DNA of 64,000 nucleotides from Hymenolepis diminuta. Lineage: Eukaryota > Platyhelminthes > Cestoda > Cyclophyllidea > Hymenolepididae. The stretch is taken from positions 77,033 to 141,032 of the forward strand of contig CAADRB010000114.1 in the NCBI GenBank assembly GCA_900708905.1. The letters run 5' to 3'. A model generated the notes under the pieces. That model was not told where the DNA came from. It made no database searches and saw only the letters and a list, made by a program, of their open reading frames with translations. The position numbers were made by a program, and so were the translations under genes. Numbering within the stretch: position 1 is the first letter of the stretch; every line of letters begins with the position of its first letter. This document shows, piece by piece, positions 1 to 14,500 of this stretch.

Positions 1-740
1 TATTTGAAAAAAATGTGAAAATCTCGAAATATCTAGAAAATATCATTCAGAATTTTTTCTAAAAACATCCAAAGAGAGTTTGTGCCAATTAATTTTCGGT
101 TTGTGTCATTAGATACATACAAATAGATAAACATTAACATTATAAATTCGGTCAGTTTAACTGTTTTGCCTGAGGTGTGCAACATTTATAGCAATCTAGC
201 AGTTGCAGGACTTAAGCATTTTTTTATTTACTTGAGCCACTTTTGAACGTTCGTTTTATTTCAAATTTAACTTCGAGGAAGTTTCCGTTGTCATGGTTGC
301 ACAAACAAGTACAGAATCCTTACAACTCTGAGTAGTCATCGATAAAACAATACGGTTTAGTCCATAAGGGCAATTTTATTTGTCAGGTTTATTCTCAAAG
401 TCACAAAACAGTGGACTGTAAATTATTTGGTAAGCAAATTAGTGAACGCTGTATGTTACTGAATAAACATATAATGAAGAGATAATATGAAGCATGGACT
501 TACCTGAATCACTGCCAAAGCAGATTATAGTATCAAATCGTAAATTAGTAACTGAAGTTTTATTTTAGTGGCATTTTATTTTTTTATTTCCCCATTTTTT
601 AATTAAATGAATTATTTGACAAGAACAAAACTAGGTGAATTTACAATTGCCATCATAAATGAATATTCCATAAAATATGAATCACTTGGATGTAATTTAT
701 CTAAACATATACAGTTTAAAAATTGTTTTTAATTAACAAG
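1..740. other. No gene seen
   Basis: AT-rich sequence with stops in all frames. It is the intron upstream of the first visible FERM-gene exon. No exon with recognisable coding potential was found. Confidence 0.6.
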
Positions 741-3700
741 GTCAAACAATTCTTCACCACGTCGTCGTTTGCCCAGTCTTCGAAGAAGATCTCTGCAGGG
801 GTCCACTGCATCGGAAGTGGTCCCCCTAAATGAAAGTTCCCGCGCAACCACTCTTCCAAACCCTCACAATCCATCGACGGTTAAATTTGCCATCACATCG
901 GACAGCGGTCCACAGCCCAGCGGACAGGCCAAAGTCACTTATGATAATTCTGTCATTTACCAACCAATGCCAAATGTGGGGAGTTCTCGCAGTTCTGATC
1001 TCAGCCAAGTTAAATTCACTGTAGAGGTTAAACTTCTGAATGACGAGCAGGATGCCTTATTGATTGACGTCAATGTAAGTCGGTAGAAAAATCATGTTTA
1101 ATTTGCTGAAATAGATTTTGCATGAAGGCATTTTTGATAACCTGCCATAAAATATCAGAAATCTGAAGTTATTAAATCACAGCAATGAGAAACTAACCAA
1201 TATTTACCTTACGTTCTTTTAGTTAACTTAATAAATCATTATGATTGATACGATAAATACTTCGAATTCAAAGTTATTACTTCTTGAAAAACCAATTTCA
1301 TATAAAATAAGTTTGACTGAAGATAGATTTTTAATATATATTTATAGGAGCAACCTTATTTAGCTAGGCAATGAGAGGCCTTTATTTGTTCTGAATTTTG
1401 TTTTGAGATAATTGAAGCTGACATAAGAATGTGATCTTGTAGCATTTCAAAAATGAACAGTAAGAGAAGAGAGCATGCATTTGAGAGTATAAGAAATCAC
1501 GGGTAATGTTTCCTTATCGCGATTTTACTGCGTGGCTGTAAACATTTCTGTCACGCCGGAGGTTACGTATTTCCAATGATATAGATAGCCAGCCGCATTG
1601 TTTAATTCCGGTCAATAAGGGGGGTGATAAAATGAATATTTTTCGTAAAAATGGTTCCAAGATACTTTCCTCCGCATAAATCAAGTGTCACTAGCACTCT
1701 CTAAGGAACTTGGGACGTTTAAGTGGTATGAGAAATCAATGTAAGTAAACTGATTTGTATGTAATAAGCTGTTATCTGAAATCAATTACTTGGTTTGTCT
1801 TGCATACTTAATATACCTTAAGAAATGAAAGAAGATGAGCTGATGTCCCTTGATGTAATTATAACCAAATACTAGCATTTCCTAAGTTGTAAAGTAAACT
1901 CCTGCGCAACTCATTAGACCGTATTATTCCCATAAATAAATAAACTAGTATTAATTTTTATCTTCTCACCACCTGATCACGTAATATTTTCCCTCAGTGT
2001 GTGTCACCCAACGCCCATATAGTTGAACAAGTCACTCTGCCTCTTGTGTTATTTGTAGTTCAGCAATATGTATATTCAACGCGCACAATCCAAATTCACC
2101 AATAGGTTTCATTGAGGCGTAGAGATTGGGCGTCGTCTCTATCCTATATCCTTCAAACACCTCCCCCTCGACTCTCTGCCCTTTTATCTTCCTCTGTTTG
2201 CTCGGTGAACGCCCTTTCTGTGAGTAAGCCGTTGTTACAGTGGACAGAAGGCCGTTAGAGGAGTGACGTATTGCAAGAGATCATTCATATTAATGGTTGA
2301 GAAAGGTCGCATTTAGAAAAATAAAGCAATCTCACGCTTGGCAGTCTTAATATAAAAGTTTTCCAGTAAATTAGTTGGTCATCGCCTTTATGATGACGCA
2401 ACAACAATTTCTCAGTAATCAGTGATCAGTGATTTATGAGTTAAAATACCAAAAGTTAAAATAAATCTCTTAAGGTTTTTGAGATAGTTGTTTAACTAAG
2501 TTATTTCCGATTTGTAGAAGACTTGAGAAACTCGAAAATATACTTAAGTTATTTTTTAAAAAAATGTCTGCTGTTTAACTTCTGCAGAAAATATTTTATG
2601 AGGTCTTTTTAAGTAGACGCTTTAAGTTAGTGAAAAATAGTGTTAACTTACATATTAGTTAAGGCTTATTTATTTATTTGCTTGTAAAATCAGCATTCAT
2701 TGCTTTTGAGGGCAAATTTTTGATTCCTTGCCGATGGAGAATAAAATTTAGTTTACGGAATATTGAGATTTCTCCTCACTGGTTGACATTAATCGTCCTA
2801 AGTTTTGGCATTGCCTTATCGCTTTCAGGTGTACAAAGAGGTAATTCGTTTAATTTTTGCAGTTATCAGAAATTCTTTTCAAAATTATCACAGAGGAAAA
2901 TTGGTATTGGTAATGACTAGATTGGGATGATATTCTGATGCCTTTTTAACAACCGCAGGTGCATCTAGTAATGGAGCATTTAAAATAGTTGGCTTCCCAA
3001 TACTTGTAGGACAGTGGTCCCTGTAAATGTGACAGCATTTATTTCCCTTCTGCAACCAATCGCAAATAACAGTATTAAATTTCACCTTTTACATATGAAT
3101 TCAGGCTTGATAAATGGAAATGACCTTTTTTAGGGTTTTTAGCAGTAATAGAACGGTCACACCACAAGCTTCGTAGGAATCTCATATAATTAGTCACAAC
3201 CACGCATGGTTTGGTCTGGTTTGCATCGGTGCATGGTGGCTTGGGAGAAATTTCAGTGGGATGTTAGGCGGATGTTCTAAAGCACCTCAGTGATGAGACA
3301 TCGTTAAAGATTAGCCAAGGGAATTCTTAAATGAATTTATCAAACAAGTTCTTAAAAGTGAATGGGTCTAACGATGTTCGGGAAACTTTAAGACTATTGT
3401 TATCGTATGTCCTCAGCACGACAATAAGAGGAATGGTAAGGAAATCAAGTTTGCAACTATCTCAATTAACTTTGTTTTTTACTTTGAATGAAATTGTTCG
3501 CCCTTCGCTAGCTGTTTCTTGAATTGCATAATTTTGACCATCGATTGCTACTTTAACTTCATTTATTTGTAACTACGAAAATTTATTATTTCGGTTCCGC
3601 TGTTATCATCAGCTAATCATTTTTTTATACAGCTGTACATAAACCTAGTTCAATTAAACGCTAAAGCACGTATGAAATAGCCTCCCTTTTTTCAAGTTTC

Positions 3701-6700
3701 AACTTTCATCAGATTTAATTTGTAGTTATCTACAACTATGCTTCTTTTAGGAGAGGTTAGAAACTGCCATACTTTCCGTTAAGTTCTTGAGCCTTAAATT
3801 TGGCATATTTGCATTGATAGCGGATATCGACAATGCCTATCCACAGTACATTGCATACAGTGCTCAGGAGTATTTCCGTTTTATGGGTACTTATCTTATT
3901 TCTTACATGGGGAAGGTTGCATCTTCCTTAGATCTGTGGAAATTTAAATGACAAAATAGCTCTAATCACTAGTATTTTTAGTATGATTTCGGTTGTTATT
4001 TCTTTGACGGATCATATTATTATTTGCAAAGTTTTGACCTCATTTTGCTGCTGACCAACGAAAAATAAAGCTTTCTGGCCGTCCCCAGGAAAAATCCTGA
4101 ATAACTATTTGGATCTTCTAATTTACATTTCCTCTTATATAAAGAGGGATCACTTCCGTCATCCACTCGTTTATTCGAGATCGGCCGAACATCTTACCGT
4201 CAATGAGTAAAGATTTTAAGCCGAATTCCATGGACTTTAATCCAAGTTCATTAGAATATGGAATCTTTGGTTATAGAAATAACTAGTAATTATTTATTTC
4301 ATTGATTGTGCAATGCACTGGTACTGATGAAACCCACTTAAACTCCCTCCTGGTTTTCCCTGTTGATTATATGTATGATTTGTTCATGAAAGTAATTTTC
4401 TTTGTTATCTTAAATGGCTTTTGCACAGTATTTCGTAGGAAAGTTCTTTTTGTAGAATACTTTGCAAAGGTGTCTATAATACTCGACTTAGAAATAAAAA
4501 AATTAGCATACTATGATGTAGTGGGCGAAATTCAAGGTGTGGCGGAAATGCTTTTTTCCTCTGTGAATTAACACTTACGTTTGAAGATGTAGGAAGTGCC
4601 TTGGAAATTATTTGCATCTAATTAAATGCCAATATATTGTAGCTTTTAATTAAGAAAACTTAAATTTACCAATGAAAAATCAATAATAATTATAATAATT
4701 ACTTAATAAATCGCTTAAAACTTATTTTGCAAATTAGCTTATATAAAAGTGAAATTTACTACTTTTACTATAAAAGTAAGTAAACGGAGTTACATTTATT
4801 TGCAGTAGACTCAAAGTTTACTTTGTAATTTCGTAGAACTATTAGAAAAATTCATTGGAAGATTGATTAATGGAAGGCTGCAGGCGTTCTTCAATATCCA
4901 GGATAAATAATTACCGAATATATATTATCTCACCAATAAGCTGTGTGATGAATTATCAGTGCAAGACAATCCATTTGCTCCTCTGAGTAAGTCTTATCTC
5001 TAAAACACAAGCATTGGTATTTACCAACTTGACCCATCAAGAATCTGATTCCAAATGAAATTCATTCTTTGATAAGTTTGATCTTATTATGAAGAATTGG
5101 TACTACGTGGAAAGAATAATATTAATAATAATATTTTTATCATTATTAATAGGTTAGTTTAGAAAATATTTCTCAATAAATTACAGTAGGTAGGATTTAT
5201 AAATAAAATCCAAACACATAATAATAATCACCAGAAAGTCTTTCAACTTTGAGTCATTAGAAGCTAGGAAAAGCATTAAATAAATATTATAAAAGGGTAT
5301 GGCTAAGGCAAATTAGACATGATCCTCGGGCTGTCCTTGATTCCACAGGGCTGTTATGATGAAGGAGCTCAGCAATATATATTCCTATCACTTAGAGCGA
5401 AAATTCCCATCTCAAAGGAATTCGAATGAAGAGATTTGCGAAGCTGCAAATTGTATGCTGAAGAAAGCAACGTTGATACGCTATCGATGGAATTATTACT
5501 TATCAATAGCAATGAGCAATGACGACTTTCAGTGCTCAGTTTCGAGGTGCTTAAGTTTCATAAAGGTGATTAAAACGCCATATATTACAATGTCATCCTC
5601 AGTGTTAAATATAGACTAAATGCGAGTCTCATCAAAAGAACTTTCATAAAAGCAACAGCAAATATTGCTCTGACCTGTGGAGTGATAATGTAACAATTTC
5701 GAAGCCTGAGAGACCAAATCTCCATGCCCTTTCTACTTATGGCAATACATCTGCTTAAGTCTTCAGACGCATTTGATAAAACCTTTGTTAGATGCCAAAG
5801 TTTTCGGACTTTGATAATCGGTATACCCAGCATCCTAAAATGCATGTCAAGTATATATATACATATTGTAAAGTTAGAGGTAGTGAATTGATTTTACTGC
5901 CTCCTAATTTCATATGATTGGGATGGTAGCTTTTAATATGCGAAGGTAAACTGGATGCCTACAAATTATGGACTGTGAGTGACATTTTTTAAAGTGTTAA
6001 GAATCGAGGATTGAAAATTTTTTATTCGTTGCCCAAATCAATTTAAATGTTCACAACCAATGATAAAACGGCAAACACACAGAGACAGTAAAAATGAGTC
6101 ATCTTCTGATGTACGAGTCAAAAGACAAAGTGACTATTAATGGCCAATTGAAAGCTAGTCAAGTTAAATCATTAACACCTTTCATAAAATATTAATAACC
6201 CCTTCTAAACTTTTCAATGACTCCTTAAACTTACGCTAATTTCCAAAACTGTATGCAACCTTATTTAAATATTATAAAATATAGTATTTTTATACTGATT
6301 CAAGTAATCACCAAACGACCCTGATGGATTGCTTTATTTTAGGCCACAACGCTTCCTTGATACATTTTATATAATTGTCTGTTTTTGGTGTTATCTTTTA
6401 GATCACTCTTAAATCGTACTGTAGTATTTTATGCGTTCGTTTTTGCATCATATCATCATAAAATTTAAATTTATGATTTTACTGAAAGCAACCTTTCAAC
6501 CCATACTCAAGCCTATTTGCGTAATGCAACAGAGCTTGAAAATGCGCTTGTAAAAATGTTCCTCTATTTTTTATTTGTCTTAAGCAAAAATCCCTTTTAT
6601 TATCGTAAATACTATGACTTTCTTAGGGTCTGTATTTTGGTAGGATGAGAGAAGAATTTGCGTCACCCTGTTTATAAGCATTAAGTTCTTTCAATATCTT

Positions 6701-9700
6701 AGTGAATTAACGTCATTATTATTCGTCTCTCCTGGCATATTTGAACCAATCATAAAACACTGCTTTGTATTAGCATTCTTGTTTACATCTCTGTCTAGTT
6801 TTTTAAAGTAGGTTTTATACCATTATTATGATGGTGACCGGTTATTGAATTCACGCACTAATTTTCACTTAATTTTTGAATACCCCCCAGTAATCTTTGA
6901 TATTATGGAATCTCTTTTTTCCTATTTTCAAAATGATAATCTTTTAGATGACTAATTCTGAAGGTTGGCTTGTCCGGAAGTCGAATAAATGTTAAAATGG
7001 ATATAACACGTAAATAATTCATGGACGTTAGTTACTAAAATGAGGCACGCCCAGTCGTAAAATTACTATCAAGAGTACTTATTTCTCCTCTTCATTCTCG
7101 TCCCTCATATTTATATATATGCATATTTACTTAAGTGGTAAAACTTAATTAATCATTTCTTCTTCAGCCCTTTTCAGACAATTTTGTTTAAAATTAGAGA
7201 ACACATAAAATAATGAGAAGATTGTTATAAACATTTAAAAATTAGATGGGCTGAACCGACCGCTTCAAATAATTCACCATTCAATCTATTCTAAACAATA
7301 TGAACGTGGAAGATCAAGCAAAGATTCAAAAACCTAGCTTTGAACTCAGGCGCTCTAGCCAAGATTCAAAAGACCAATTTTTAAAGTTTGAATTCTGAAA
7401 CATCAGGTCATGCTACAGCAAACTTAAACTCTTATCTCTTACGTATCGACCATCCGCCCGAAAAATCCATCTTACTGTTCTAATAGAAATCACAGCTGCT
7501 GAAATATAAGAAACTAAAGTAGTCCCGGGATTTAACCAGAAAAGCCTACAATCTACTTTTGAAGGTTCAGTCGACAGCCTCCCAAACAAGGTCTAATTCA
7601 AAACGGAATTAATTTGTCGTAGATCCCAGCTCTTTGGCCAAGTATAATGATGAACTATTTAGTTATCCATCAGAACAATTTGATGCAACTTTGAACATTA
7701 CATGAATGTCCAAAGATATCAATATGAGACAAGAGAAACTAAAAGACCCAAAAAATATTGAGAACTTCTAAAAATCCTGAATCTACTTGCTGAAATGCTT
7801 TAACAATTATTGATAAGGCAGAATCTCTATACCCCGATCCTGGTGGATGCTGAAGTAACCGGTATTTACAAAGGTGAGGGAGTAAGAACTGGACCAACTA
7901 ACTACTAAAGTAGTTTTCTTCTTGACACGGTGGGAAAATACTTTGCATAGATGGTCCGTAAAGGCTTTATTTACACATAAGTAAACGATTATCAAATACG
8001 CAACGTGGAATATGTGCTAGAATGTCCTCAGAACAGACGATCCTTGCTGTAAGGAATTCAAGAACCTATTGATTAGCATCGTGGAACAGGACTTATCTTT
8101 TATTCACTCAAGTAAGGTCTTCGATTCACTATCAATCCCCACGATTTTATCAAGAATATGTGAGCTAAAGCTGGCCTGGGATTTAGTCAACTGTATTTTT
8201 CAGCTCCTACTTATCTCAAAAGGCCACACAGAAGACGCAAATGAGCTATTTCTTATTCGGGGGACGGGGTTGGGGCGTCAGATAGGGCTCTACGGAGAAT
8301 CCTATGCTATTAAACATACTATTTACATTCATTCTAAAGGGAAGTCTATGCAATCCGCAAGGATTTGGAAGTTAAACTCCCGAGTTCTTCAGGAAACAAG
8401 CGATCACTGGGGTATTTAGAATATCCAAACGACTTGAGTCATACTACTGATTTGACTGGGCATGCTAAAAAACTTCTAAAGTAATGCAAACTAATACTAA
8501 TCAAATATGCCATGGAAATGGCATATGAAAAAAAAATTGCCTTAAGTCCACATCTAGAATGGTCAAATCTTTAATTTTATGAACAAAGGTCTGATGAAGT
8601 GAGGTCCTTTATATATCTTGGCTCTCTAATAAATGATAAGGGTATTGCTGACTATGTTATAAGACAATATTATGAAGGCCAAAAGATAGCTAGTGATGCT
8701 CGGACCAGTTGCAAGATTGAAATTCGAGCAAAACTGCTCGGAACATTTGTCTAGCCTGTTCCTGTTTACGGTCTGTCTACTGTTGTCTATCGCAAAGTGG
8801 ATGAAAATAAATCAAAGAGTATTCAAACCACAGCTCGGTGGATGATGCTTGGAGAGTACAACAGACGACAAATGAGTGTTAAAGTACCAGCAGGGAAAGT
8901 TCCTCTGATTAGCTTCGTCTTGACATTACAGAAATGCAGGCTTAACTACTGCGCATGTCTACTCAAAATGACCGTATAATAGCCAGACTTTTGCTAAAAT
9001 CCAAATTACCGAAATAGAGAAAATCTGAAACTTTTCTTACAAATAGATGGCCTGTGCAACTCAATGCAGGTGTGAAGCAGGTGTTCGGTGAGAATGAGGG
9101 TACGGATTGGATTTAGAATCCTAATGAGAAATCTATCCCGCGCTTACTAGGAAACCAGACATAAATAAAAGCTGTGAGAAAACGGGAAATTTTTGCATTA
9201 ACGCTCTTTGTTGTTGATTCTGTGTAGACGCGTGTGAGATGAGAAGACACTGGCGAAATGATCATCACTGAAGCACGAACATTCTATAAACCAGTATAAT
9301 TTTTTATCAGTGGATGGTTGTCACAATAAATACGTGAAAAGCGGGTGGCCGCGAAATCATTTTAAACACATCACTCTGAATTTCAGAGCAGCGATGTTTA
9401 GAAATAATTTTAAATACTATGAAAGGAAATTAAAATACAGACAGAGTCCAGATGTAAGAAGACTTTGATTCTCGACTTACACCAAAAACTGTGACGTTAC
9501 TTAAATCGATTCACCACTTTTGTTTTTACGTTTGACTGATCTGTAAGAAAGTGCGTAAGTACTTATAGAAATACAGCTTCCATTATTCTCTTGTACCAGT
9601 TTTAATGATAATTCTATAATAAACTTACTTCCTAAGAAGCTAAGAGAAAAGACAGATATCAGCTGCGTGGTATTAAACATTATTTCTGCTCAATTCAGCC

Positions 9701-11550
9701 ATTTACCGGGTATAGTTATACCTTGGCTTTATAGCCCTGACCTTCTCCACGTGCACGTAACCTTTAAGTAACTGGATCAATATTATTGAAATGACTATCT
9801 CAATAATTGGTCTGCTAATAAACAGCTAGATACAAATTTCTGATTCATCTGGGTAATATTGATAATTATCATCATTTATTTATTTAATCATTTTTCTATA
9901 TAGAGAAATAGGTCATTTATTTTCAAGTAGTTTTTTCTCCGTTGGTAGCATTACAAGGAAGTGATCAACTAATTGGGTAGATCCAGTAGATTTAATACAA
10001 ATGCATATAACTTGGGAAATAGAGAAAAGCGTACATAAAGCATAGAATAGATCAATCTCTACAAATCTATCCTGTTATACGAAAATCAGTGCCTTTAATC
10101 AGTGGGGATTTTATCGAAAAGTCGAACCGACAACGCTGTGACGGTGATTAATTTTCTTAAGACAGCAGTTGCTTGTTACAGCTTAGCAAGTATGTCAGTT
10201 ACATTTGAAAAAATACGGTCATATTATTACCAATATCATAAAGATATTTTGATTAGGACAACCATGTATACCAATGTCGTTACTGGCACAATATCTTCAT
10301 TAATTTGAAGTGTGTTGATTTAGAGCCATAATTCCAGGTCAGGGCGTTTCAATATCCGGATTTCGTCCTGAATAGTACTTGCGTTTTGAATTTACAACAT
10401 GCATAAACTATATCTGAATAACTTAACAAAATAAAATTTCATAAATTATATTCACTTTTATTGTCTGGCGACAGAAATTATCTTTAGCATTTATTTAAAT
10501 TATTTTCGTTTCTAGAAAAATATTCCGCTCACTTGGCTCCAAAAGGCAAATAATTTTTTGCAGTTATTTTGCATAAAACTATGAATAGCTTCTTACTTTC
10601 ACTAAGTTCGTTAATAGATCACATAAGAAACCCTTCTTCTTGTAAAGTGCTTTTCAAAAAAGCTTTTTTTATTAAACAAACGACGCCTTAGTTTGAATAA
10701 TGAAACCATTATTTGAAATAGTTGATCACATTGCTAATTTGCTGACTGGAAATTAAAATTTCTGAGATCTCTGCTAATCTATTTCTGTTAAAAGCACTTT
10801 TTCAAAGTGCCATCACAATAATAGGAAAATCGTTTGACTAATTTTGTGCAATTGAAGATAAATTCAATCCACATGCGAATATCCCGAGTCCATATTTCAT
10901 GAATTAACAGGGCTATTTGCTGGGCCAACATTCTTGCATGGACTCAATTTTCACTGGGATTCTCTTAATTTTTCTACATACATTTTTGCCATAGCACCGT
11001 TTTATTATTACGGTTTGGGAAGTATAACAATGCATTTGACCAGCAATAACGTCTTTGGCCGTATTTTAATAGTCGTTTAAGTAACAAAACCTCTGCGTTG
11101 GGATCTAAAATAAATTTGCCTTTGTTTTCAATTAACTTTCCTATTTAGCAATCGTTCTTACAATACCATAATTGTTAGTTTGTACTGGATTGGTGCATAA
11201 TCGAGTGCTATTGCAACCAAACTGTCTATTTTTAGAAATATTCCAAGGCACATTAGATAAGCGATCTTTATTTCAAGTATTGTCCTCTAACTGAATTTTA
11301 GGCCGCTTTATTCGGGCAATGGTTATTTGATGAGGTGATAAATCGAATGGGAGGTTTGCTAGAAAGCGACTACTTCGGTCTACGCTACTTAGACAAGAGT
11401 AAGCAACGGGTAAGTTATATGCTCTTCTTTGTTTCGTCTGATTTTTCCTGCTTTTTAAATATTCCAAATATTAAGCATTGGTTAACAGTATTTCTGTATT
11501 CCTATAGCAATGGCTGGACCCTTCTAAAACTGTGTACAAGCAGTTAAAAA
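741..11550 (+). CDS. FERM protein exons 1-3: N-terminal tail and F1 lobe
   Basis: Exons 741-1074, 11302-11409 and 11508-11550. The first has about 87 residues of Arg/Ser/Pro-rich, probably disordered sequence, then the first F1 strand (KFTVEVKLLNDEQDALLI). The second carries LFGQWLFDEV and DYFGLRYLD. The third carries QWLDPSKTVYKQLK. These match the usual F1 signature (LFDxVC, DYFGLRYxD, WLDPxKxxxxQL). The acceptor at 739-740 (ACAAG) is weaker than the others, and a CAG at 774-776 is an alternative. The 10.2-kb intron after exon 1 is the longest in the gene. Confidence 0.85.
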
Positions 11551-14500
11551 GTAAGCTTAATTGATAAATTCTGCTCTATATTGCGCTTTAAGGATAATTT
11601 TAAGCTTAAAATGCTACTTCACCTTTTTAAAGACGTCGTCCCAAGATCGCTGAATTTCCGAGTCAAACATTATCCCGCAAAACCCCTGGAAGAACTCAAA
11701 CAGGAAAAATCTAGGTCTGTTTGATATTAAATTAATTAACAGAATAATGCATTTTAAAAGGACATTATTTAAGTTTATAATTGATTATCTTTAGAAGAAA
11801 ATCCATTGAAACAATGTTTGTGTTATTTATGACTGTCACTTATTTACTTTCTTTTTGAAAATAAATTTAATCATCTTATAACTAAATTAAAGTATGAAAA
11901 AATAAAACTCTGCTAAAACCAAGAGTAATTTAACTTTCACTTTTGTTTTGGTAGATATTTTCTTTACCTACAACTTCGAAGAGATCTCCACAGTGGTCGG
12001 TTGATTGGCCGAAACAACGATATGCATATCCTGGCTGCTCATATTCTCCAAGGTAGGCAAGTTGCTTCTTTCCAGTTGTGTTTGTTTCTGACAATATTTG
12101 GAAGAAATTTTGAACGTTCATGGCGCTTCATCGTTTTCATGCGCTGCACATTAGAAACAAATTTTGTCGTATCAAACGATTTTCTCCAGCTCCACTTATA
12201 AATAGAGACAGCTATTTGTTATCGGTCTCATAATCAGATAGCTTTTTCGTGAGACAGCTCGGTGAGTAATTTCGTTTATCCAAACGATTTAAGTTTCTTG
12301 TTTTAACTTCACACTTATCCTGTTAAACATAGAATTATGAAAGAAATGAAAGTCAGTAAAATTTCTGAAGAACATGCTCGAGGTTATTAATTTTCCAGTC
12401 ACTTTTTTCAAATACTCTACCTCATATCAACTTGAAAAAGAAAATTTGTAAGATAAGTGAGAAATTTTTGTAATATCCTTTAAATATTTATATAAATTGC
12501 ATTTTTGCAGTTTTTCGATATTTTGAATTTCTCTACTTTTGTATATAATACAATGAAATCGGATGAGTATATTGAGTCTGCTAATCCACTTTGCATGCTT
12601 CCATATGTAACTGCAAAAGTAATGCAAATATGCATGGCTCTTGATTAGTCAATCATTAAAGATACATAACTAGTATATTACTTATGGTGAAATAAATTGT
12701 AATAATAAATCGTAATAACAGTGCCATCATCATAATCTGACGCAGAACTTGCAAATTTTAATTTAAATAAGATCATAAGGATACTAAATTAAACCCACTT
12801 CTTCCCTTATTAAAGTGTCTCTTGGAATAAATGACTTTTCATATCAAACGCGAAATATGCTTGAGATGTTGGACAATGTGCTAGTCATCACATTACTGAT
12901 CTTCAGATTTACTATTCCATACTCTTTTTAGCAAATTCACAAACTGAAGTATCATAAATTTAAAATGAAAGATCAAGTTATTTACAGAACTGTGCAGTCT
13001 ATGTTAACAGTGTCACTAATTCATCGGATCTTATTATTAGAAATAATTCATCTCGGTGCTAGTGTAATGCTATTTACAAGAAATGAAGCGAAATATTTAA
13101 GAAATTTCGCTGACATTGGTGGGGTTGAAACCCTGCAAATAATTGCGTCAGGCACTAAGTCATCTCTTTGTTTCGCAATTTCATTGTGAACTGAGAAACC
13201 CAGAGAAACCCTAAAGTGGCAGAGGTCAACTCTGCTTAATCGAACATAAAGAATTTGAGAGATAACACTCTATGTATTCCCAAAATTATCTTTTATTCGC
13301 ATTCTCCACAACAATACTTCGAATCTTCGCCCACGAAGTTGGAGTGACGTCATTTATGTCTCTATGTCCCATAACCCCTATCTGCTATGTCTAGACGCGC
13401 TCATTGGTTTCCCCCCTTTTCCATAACCGTCTCGTTTCACGCGAAAAGCATATCTGCCCTCATGCTCTCGCCCGGCCTTACCCAAATGACTCAATAAAGT
13501 TATCTCTGTTTTCCACACAAGAACAACGCACGCTTGCCCGTTACGGGCTCCAACACGTCCTGCCCATCTCCTCTTTTCCTCAGCGCGCTCCCCTCTCTAT
13601 CTCTCTCTGTCACTTGTTTCAAACTCGTTGTGTCTTCCTTGACTACATTTTTGGTCTAATCAACTTTTGGTGTTCTGCTTTATAGTTGTTAGCTTTTGCT
13701 CAAATAGCTACGAATTGGTGACTGTTACTGCTATTGTTATCTTAACTTTAACAAATTTTGGTAGCGATGGTTCTTTTAAATATGTGAAATGTATCTTATA
13801 CTTGCATATTTAACAATTACTCTTTCAGTATAAGGTATATTAAGAGTTCTTAATATTTAATAAAGTAGAAGTCGCTGAAAGAGGACGTTTTAAAATCCCT
13901 TTTATTTGGCAACTGATTGAAGATAATAAATCGTTTGTGCTCTATTTTATATTGGTAAAGACAAATCAGATATTTTTTTATCGGACTGAACATTTCCATT
14001 GAAAGTATTTAGAAATAAATAAAATAAATGAAAGAACTATTTAATAAACAAATATTTAATTAATATTTTTTATTAGAACCACATATTGACACTTCTATTG
14101 CATTTGTTTTTAGCATAAGCAATCTAAATATGAGAGAAATTTTTCAACCTATTTTTATGACTATAACTCAAATAAATGTCAATTCATCACATTACTACCC
14201 ACCATGAAATTAAGCAAAAATGACTGAACAAGATTTTACTCCTAGTTTTGCTATTCTTTAATAAATCGTAGACTTTTCTAATGTTATAGAGCACGAGCTC
14301 GTTAAAAAATTTAATAATGGGATCTTCTGCTGTTACTGATATTTGCTATCAAACTGCAGTGCTAGAAGATTCTGGTTCTACAAGTTTTGTTATTATTTCA
14401 TTTTGGATAAATAGATAACCATATTTTACCCTTAGATTTAAGTTTTAATCGCAGCTTTAGCATCAATAAATGTAAAAGTTTTTCTAAGTTTCTATTTCGT

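Larger units (their letters stand above)
1075..11301 (+). other. 10.2-kb intron of the FERM gene
   Basis: Apart from the CT-rich block near 2.1 kb and the LINE relic at about 7.2-9.1 kb, I see only AT-rich sequence and short AT repeats (for example near 4690 and 5110-5150). No phase-compatible FERM exon is missing: F1 reads smoothly from exon 1 to exon 2. Confidence 0.7.

Noticed and set aside
8590..8615. CTGATGA as a hammerhead ribozyme core
   Set aside because: No GAAA partner and no stems; it lies within the decayed RT frame.
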